A stretch of DNA of 64,000 nucleotides from Pseudomonadota bacterium (lineage in GTDB: Bacteria > Myxococcota_A > UBA796 > GCA-2862545), in NCBI GenBank assembly GCA_947475315.1, contig CANJMY010000001.1, positions 59,273 to 123,272 of the forward strand, read 5' to 3'. The notes below the pieces were generated by a model. That model was not told the origin of the DNA. It worked only from the letters and a program-made list of their open reading frames with translations, and ran no database searches. The translations under genes were made by a program, and so were the position numbers. Numbering within the stretch: the stretch's first letter is position 1; the number at the start of each line of letters is the position of its first letter. Shown one piece after another: positions 60,307 through 64,000 of this stretch.

Positions 60307-61577
60307 GCGACGCCCTTCGCCCGACGCAGGCCCGCCTGGGCCACCACCACCTGCGCAGCCGCCGCCGCCACGCCCACGTCCGCGGAGAACGCCCGATCCT
60401 CAGCGTCGCGGCCTTCGAGCGCGGTCACCGTGCCCGCGCTGACACCGCGCAGCGCCGTCGTCTCAGCTTCCCGCGCCAGGTCACGCTGCGTGTTCGCCAG
60501 CGTCAGGCGCACTCGCGCGACCGCGAGCGAGCTCTCCGCGTCCGCCTCGGCCTGCGCCAGCTTGAGCTGGGTCGACCGCAGCGCGTCGCGCGCCGCCTCG
60601 GCCTGCGCCACCGCCGCCGCCATGCGGCCCTCACGCGCGCCGCCGTCCACCAGCGTCCACGACAGGTCGACGCCCACCTTCCACAGCGTCTTGTTGCCGG
60701 TCACGTAGGGCGACGTAGACGCCGCCGCGGTGCCCCACGCCGACAGGTTGGGCGAGTAGCGCAGGCGCGCCGCCAACAGCGCCTTCTCCGCCGCGTCCGC
60801 GCGCGCCTCCGCGGCGATCAGGTCCGGGTGCTTGCGCGCCGACACGTCCTCGCTCAAGTCCGGCACGGTGATGCGCACCGGGCCATCCATGCCCAGCAGC
60901 ACACCCAGCGCGCGGCGGCCGCTGTCCACGTTCGCCTCGGCCTGCACCACCTCGCTCCGCCGCCGAACGACGTCCGCTTCGGCCTGCACCAGCGCCAGAT
61001 GCGTCGCGGTGCCCGCGTCGACCGCGCGCTGGGTCGCGTCGCGGTGCGCCTCGGCCACGCTCTCCGCACGACGGGCCGCCTCAGCCACGCCCTCCGCCGC
61101 CTGCGACATCGCGCAGGCCTGGACCATCGCCGTCTCCAAGGCCAACCGCGTCGAGTCCACCGCCGCGCGCGCCGCGCTGATCTGGCTCGTCGCCGCCATG
61201 GAGTCGCCGATCGAGGACGGCGTGAGGATCGGCACACGCGCCGACGCGCTCACCGAGAACGCGTCGAGCGGCTGGATCACCGTGGGGTCCGGCAGCTTGG
61301 ACGGGTCGATCTGGATCGGCAGGCCCAGCCCGTTGATCAAGTCGCCGAACGCCAGCGACACCTCCTTGTCGTTGCGGGCGTACGACCCCGTGACCGACAG
61401 CGCGGGCAGCATGGGCGCGTGCGCGATCGTCGCCATGGCGCGCGCCTCCTCCACCTTGGCGCGCATCGCCGCAAGGTCGGGGTTGTCCGACTCCACGCGG
61501 CGCACCGCCTCCGCCAGATCGATCGTAGGGACCTCAGCGCCGAGCGCCGCGCTGAACAACCACAGGGACAACCACAT
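60300..61577 (-). CDS. TolC-family outer-membrane efflux protein
   Basis: 425 residues from ATG 61577 with GGAG about 9 nt upstream; ATG 61601 is an in-frame alternative. Signal peptide MWLSLWLFSAALGA. Two structural repeats of the outer-membrane efflux family: LAEAVRRVESDNPDLAAMRAKVEEARA at the start of repeat 1 and HPDLIAAEARADAAEKALLAARLRYSPNLSAWG at repeat 2, then LSWTLVDGGAREGRMAAA. Very Ala-rich coiled coils as expected for the periplasmic tunnel. It probably forms the exit duct for the HlyD-ABC exporter encoded divergently. Confidence 0.9.
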   Translation of the reverse strand: MWLSLWLFSAALGAEVPTIDLAEAVRRVESDNPDLAAMRAKVEEARAMATIAHAPMLPALSVTGSYARNDKEVSLAFGDLINGLGLPIQIDPSKLPDPTVIQPLDAFSVSASARVPILTPSSIGDSMAATSQISAARAAVDSTRLALETAMVQACAMSQAAEGVAEAARRAESVAEAHRDATQRAVDAGTATHLALVQAEADVVRRRSEVVQAEANVDSGRRALGVLLGMDGPVRITVPDLSEDVSARKHPDLIAAEARADAAEKALLAARLRYSPNLSAWGTAAASTSPYVTGNKTLWKVGVDLSWTLVDGGAREGRMAAAVAQAEAARDALRSTQLKLAQAEADAESSLAVARVRLTLANTQRDLAREAETTALRGVSAGTVTALEGRDAEDRAFSADVGVAAAAAQVVVAQAGLRRAKGVAW

Positions 61578-61778
61578 GGACGTGACTCCGGGAGCGGACA
61601 TGAGCAAGCGTGATGCCAGCCGATCGCACCCAACCGCTCAAGCACGGTCGAACCTATCGATTCCGCCGTACACGCCCGGTCAACGTGCGGCCGGCCCGTC
61701 CATGCGGGCGGACCGACTCAAACCTTAAATCGCGCCTATCACGCCCACGATCCGTGCCTTTCGATCGTTTTCGATGGG

Positions 61779-61815
61779 TGTCGGATCGGCGCCGCCCACT
61801 GTCGGAAATCCGACA
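61779..61815. promoter_or_regulatory. Enhancer-like palindrome, probable response-regulator binding site
   Basis: TGTCGGAAATCCGACA (61800-61815) has perfect 7-bp arms around AA. A further half-site TGTCGGAT at 61779-61786 lies 21 bp (two helical turns) upstream in the same orientation. The palindrome centre is about 100 bp before the predicted start of transcription, the normal place for an NtrC-family activator. A TetR-type repressor site is the alternative reading. Confidence 0.6.
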
Positions 61816-61879
61816 CCGCCCGGACGCGCACAGCGCGCTATTGTGGGCCTCCGTCCATTCGGGTTGGCCGCAGGTGCCG

Positions 61880-61896
61880 TTGGCACGCGCACTGCG
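61880..61896 (+). promoter_or_regulatory. Sigma-54 (-24/-12) promoter of the HlyD-ABC operon
   Basis: TTGGCACG-CGCA-CTGC matches the consensus YTGGCACG-N4-TTGC with the invariant GG and GC 12 bp apart. Transcription would start near 61907, leaving a 20-nt leader containing GGAG before ATG 61927. Confidence 0.75.
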
Positions 61897-61926
61897 AAGG
61901 CTCGAACCCTCGTTCGTGGAGTCGGT

Positions 61927-62973
61927 ATGGCGTCGCTCACCAAGTTCCTCCCGGTGCTCATCCTGGCCGTGCCGCTCGGGCTCATCGGCTACCGCGTGTG
62001 GCAGCAGCGCGAGCTGCTCAACGCGCCGGCGGGTGGCTCGGGCGTGGTCGAGGGCACCGAGATCGCGCTCTCGGCCCGCATCGCCGCGCGCGTGCTGGAG
62101 CTGCCGCTACATGAAGGCGACGCCGTGAAGATGGGCGACGTGCTCGTCCGCTTCGACTGCGCCGACACCAACGCCACCGTGGCCGAGGCGCACGCGCGCC
62201 TGGAGGCCGCCAAGGCCCAGGCCGTGGCCGCGCACGCCGCCGCCGACGCCGCCGCGCGCGCCGCCGCCGCGTCCAAGGGCGCCAGCGCCGCGAACCGCGC
62301 GCAGGTCGGCGCGCTCTCCACCCAGGCCGACGCCGCCGCGCGGCAGGCGGGTCGCCTCGACGCCATGTCCGGCGACGTGACCGCAGCCCTGCTCGATCAG
62401 TCGCACGCCAGCGCCGACGCCCTCGCGCATCAGGTGCAGGCCGCGCGCGCCGGCGTCGACGCGTCCACCAACCAGGCGCAGGCCGCCGCCCAGCAGGCCG
62501 CCGCCGCCGCCGCCACGGCGCTCGCTGCGGACGAGTCGGTGAAGGCCGGCGAGGCCGCTGCGTCGCGCGTCGATCTGCTCGCCGAGGAGTGCGTGATCAA
62601 GGCGCCGCGGGACGGCCTGCTCGACGCGCTGCCCTACGACGTGGGCGAGCTGACCGCGCCCGGCGCGGTGGTCGCGCGCCTGGTCGACCTGCACGAGGTC
62701 AAGGCCACCTTCTATCTACCCAACGCCGAGCTCGCGGCCGCCACACCGCATCGCCGGGCCGGCGTGGTCGCCGACGCCTACCCGGAGCGCACCTACCAGG
62801 GCACCATCTCCACCGTCTCCACCGCCGCCGAGTTCACGCCGCGCAACGTGCAGACCCGCACCGACCGCGACCGCCTCGTGTTCCCGGTCGAGATCGTGAT
62901 CCCCAACGACGACGGCACGCTGCGCCCTGGCATGCCCGTGCAGATCACCCTGCTCGACGGACCCACCCCGTGA
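61927..62973 (+). CDS. HlyD-family periplasmic adaptor (membrane fusion protein)
   Basis: 348 residues from ATG 61927. One N-terminal membrane anchor (FLPVLILAVPLGLIGYRVW). A biotinyl-lipoyl half-motif GTEIALSARIAARVLELPLHEGDAVKMGDVLVRFD precedes a long Ala-rich coiled-coil hairpin (about 85-215); the second half-motif VIKAPRDGLLDALPYDVGELTAPGAVVARLVDLHEVKATFYLPN and a beta barrel follow. This is the adaptor of an ABC exporter (YbhG/YhiI-like), linking it to a TolC-type duct. The next gene starts inside its stop (GTGA). Confidence 0.93.
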   Translation: MASLTKFLPVLILAVPLGLIGYRVWQQRELLNAPAGGSGVVEGTEIALSARIAARVLELPLHEGDAVKMGDVLVRFDCADTNATVAEAHARLEAAKAQAVAAHAAADAAARAAAASKGASAANRAQVGALSTQADAAARQAGRLDAMSGDVTAALLDQSHASADALAHQVQAARAGVDASTNQAQAAAQQAAAAAATALAADESVKAGEAAASRVDLLAEECVIKAPRDGLLDALPYDVGELTAPGAVVARLVDLHEVKATFYLPNAELAAATPHRRAGVVADAYPERTYQGTISTVSTAAEFTPRNVQTRTDRDRLVFPVEIVIPNDDGTLRPGMPVQITLLDGPTP

Positions 62974-63689
62974 GCTCCCCCGCGATCGTGGTCGACGGCC
63001 TCACCAAGCGCTTCGGCGCGGTGGAGGCCCTGCGCGGCCTGTCGTTCACCGTCGGTCGCGGCGAGCTGTTCGGGCTCGTCGGGCCCGACGGCGCCGGCAA
63101 GACCACGACCATTCGCGCGCTCGCGGGCCTGATCGATCCCGACGGCGGCACCGTGCGCGTGATGGACGTCGACCCGCGCTCCGACGCCGCGCGCGAGCAG
63201 ATCGGCCTGATGCCTCAGCAATACTCGCTGTACGGCGACCTCTCGATCGCCGAGAACCTGCGCTTCTTCGGCCAGCTCTTCGGCATCCCCAAGAAGCTCT
63301 ACGCGGAGCGCATCGCGCGGCTGATGGAGGTCACCCGCCTGGGCCCGTTCGTGGACCGCCGCGCGGACGCGCTGTCCGGTGGCATGTACAAGAAGCTGGC
63401 GCTCGCTTGCGCGCTGCTCCACCAGCCGCCGCTCCTGCTGCTCGACGAGCCGACGAACGGCGTTGATCCCGTGAGCCGCCGCGAGCTGTGGGCGCTGCTC
63501 CAGGAGTTTGTCGAGCAGGGCATGACCGTGCTCGTCAGCACGCCCTACATGGACGAGGCCGAGCGCTGCCACCGCGTCGCGCTCGTGCATCAGGGCCGCA
63601 AGCTCGCCGACGGGCCGCCCGCCGAGCTCGCGCGCGGCTACGCGTCGTTCGAGGAGCTGTTCATCGCCCGCACCGAGGAGGCCGGATGA
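62970..63689 (+). CDS. ABC transporter ATP-binding protein (first of two)
   Basis: 239 residues from GTG 62970. Walker A GPDGAGKTTTIRAL, Q loop LMPQQYSLYGDLSIAENL, signature ALSGGMYKKLALACALL (LSGGM, a slightly altered C motif), Walker B LLLLDEPTNGVDP and an H-loop position occupied by STPYMDEAERC, where Tyr-Met-Asp replaces His as is common in YbhF/CcmA-like drug and lipid exporters. It overlaps its neighbours by 4 bases on both sides. With the next gene it equals the two halves of the fused YbhF ATPase. Confidence 0.93.
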   Translation: MSSPAIVVDGLTKRFGAVEALRGLSFTVGRGELFGLVGPDGAGKTTTIRALAGLIDPDGGTVRVMDVDPRSDAAREQIGLMPQQYSLYGDLSIAENLRFFGQLFGIPKKLYAERIARLMEVTRLGPFVDRRADALSGGMYKKLALACALLHQPPLLLLDEPTNGVDPVSRRELWALLQEFVEQGMTVLVSTPYMDEAERCHRVALVHQGRKLADGPPAELARGYASFEELFIARTEEAG

Positions 63690-64000
63690 CCCCGGTGATC
63701 CAGGTGACGGATCTGGTGCGCCGCTACGGGTCGTTCACGGCGGTGGACCACGTGTCCTTCCACGTCGATCGCGGCGAGATCTTCGGCTACCTCGGCGCGA
63801 ACGGCGCCGGGAAGTCCACGACCATCCGTATGCTGTGCGGCCTGCTCGAGCCCACGTCGGGCGAAGCCACCGTCGGCGGTCACCGCATCTCGGACGACTC
63901 CGAAGGCGTGAAGCGCAAGATCGGCTACATGTCTCAGAAGTTCAGCCTGTACCTGGACATGTCGGTCGAAGACAACATGGCGTTCTTCGGCGGCGCGTAC
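63686..64000 (+). CDS. ABC transporter ATP-binding protein (second, cut by window edge)
   Basis: The first 105 codons of a second ATPase from ATG 63686 (ATGA overlap). VRRYGSFTAVDHVSFHVDRGEIFGYLGANGAGKSTTIRMLCGLLEP contains a canonical Walker A, and the Q loop IGYMSQKFSLYLDMSVEDNMAFFGG is complete. The remainder and, presumably, ABC-2 permease genes lie beyond the window. The sequence is closer to the C-terminal half of YbhF-type ATPases than to the preceding gene. Confidence 0.9.
   Translation, partial: MTPVIQVTDLVRRYGSFTAVDHVSFHVDRGEIFGYLGANGAGKSTTIRMLCGLLEPTSGEATVGGHRISDDSEGVKRKIGYMSQKFSLYLDMSVEDNMAFFGGAY

Larger units (their letters stand above)
61578..61926. other. Divergent control region of the efflux locus
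   Basis: 349 bp between the tolC-type and hlyD-type starts. It holds a 16-bp palindrome with an extra half-site (61779-61815) and a sigma-54 promoter reading right (61880-61896), followed by GGAG 5 nt before ATG 61927. For the leftward operon I found no convincing promoter. Confidence 0.65.

Noticed and set aside
61800..61815. Palindrome as a TetR operator
   Set aside because: Not excluded, but no tetR gene is in view, while a sigma-54 activator gene and a -24/-12 promoter at the right distance are; the enhancer reading is preferred.
1..64000. Genomic island or prophage
   Set aside because: No integrase, transposase, phage gene or direct-repeat boundary was found; tRNA-Ser genes at 8639-8852 have no adjacent integrase or repeated 3' end.

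Overview
The window is a very GC-rich (about 70% by eye) chromosomal segment of a Gram-negative bacterium. I infer a deltaproteobacterial/Myxococcota-type organism from the many lipoproteins with Asp-Thr-rich spacers, a Ser/Thr kinase fused to an AAA ATPase and TPRs, a PP2C phosphatase fused to a degenerate kinase, a small lipoxygenase-like protein, ECF sigma and sigma-54 regulation, and several outer-membrane barrels. No phylogenetic marker was compared, so the assignment is inference. Coding density is high and many genes overlap by 4 bases (ATGA/GTGA). I see no insertion sequences, CRISPR arrays or phage genes.

Layout. 1-5039: end of an asparagine synthase, then (minus) a lipoxygenase-like gene and a kinase-ATPase-TPR gene split by an in-frame TAA in its activation segment. 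5221-9320: an informational cluster in which dnaX-ybaB-recR-rluA-like converge on tadA, tRNA-Ser(CGA), tRNA-Ser(GGA) and the signal recognition particle RNA. 9494-20758: alpha/beta hydrolase-CCA transferase pair; a TonB-dependent receptor with two lipoproteins; a sulfatase-superfamily enzyme; the pseudokinase-PP2C protein. 20959-31871: secreted or lipid-anchored proteins (OB-like repeat lipoprotein, metallophosphoesterase, esterases, VWA lipoprotein) plus two flavoenzymes. 31998-45778: ECF sigma with a putative anti-sigma factor, lipid genes (acyltransferase, psd), Nudix-like protein, ferredoxin reductase, mutS2, radical SAM protein, aroC.

45877-51393: an RND exporter, a LolA-like periplasmic protein and an outer-membrane barrel, probably one envelope lipid-trafficking operon. 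51461-53248: WD40-type beta-propeller.

53249-56897: the most unusual region. Two paralogous genes encode Flp-type prepilin N-termini (G|xxxxEY plus a hydrophobic helix) joined to several hundred residues of low-complexity Gly/Ser/Thr/Asp sequence, a conserved internal block, and Lys/Ala/Glu helical tails. Their AT-richer upstream regions share a recurring CGGTACTG motif, arranged as inverted repeats around or after strong -10 boxes.

56905-64000: an esterase, a sigma-54 response regulator, a histidine kinase and a TolC-type protein run leftward. Divergently, a HlyD-type adaptor and two ABC ATPases run off the window. Between them lie a 16-bp palindrome and, about 80 bases further, a sigma-54 -24/-12 promoter 20 nt before the HlyD start: a self-contained two-component/sigma-54-controlled efflux locus.
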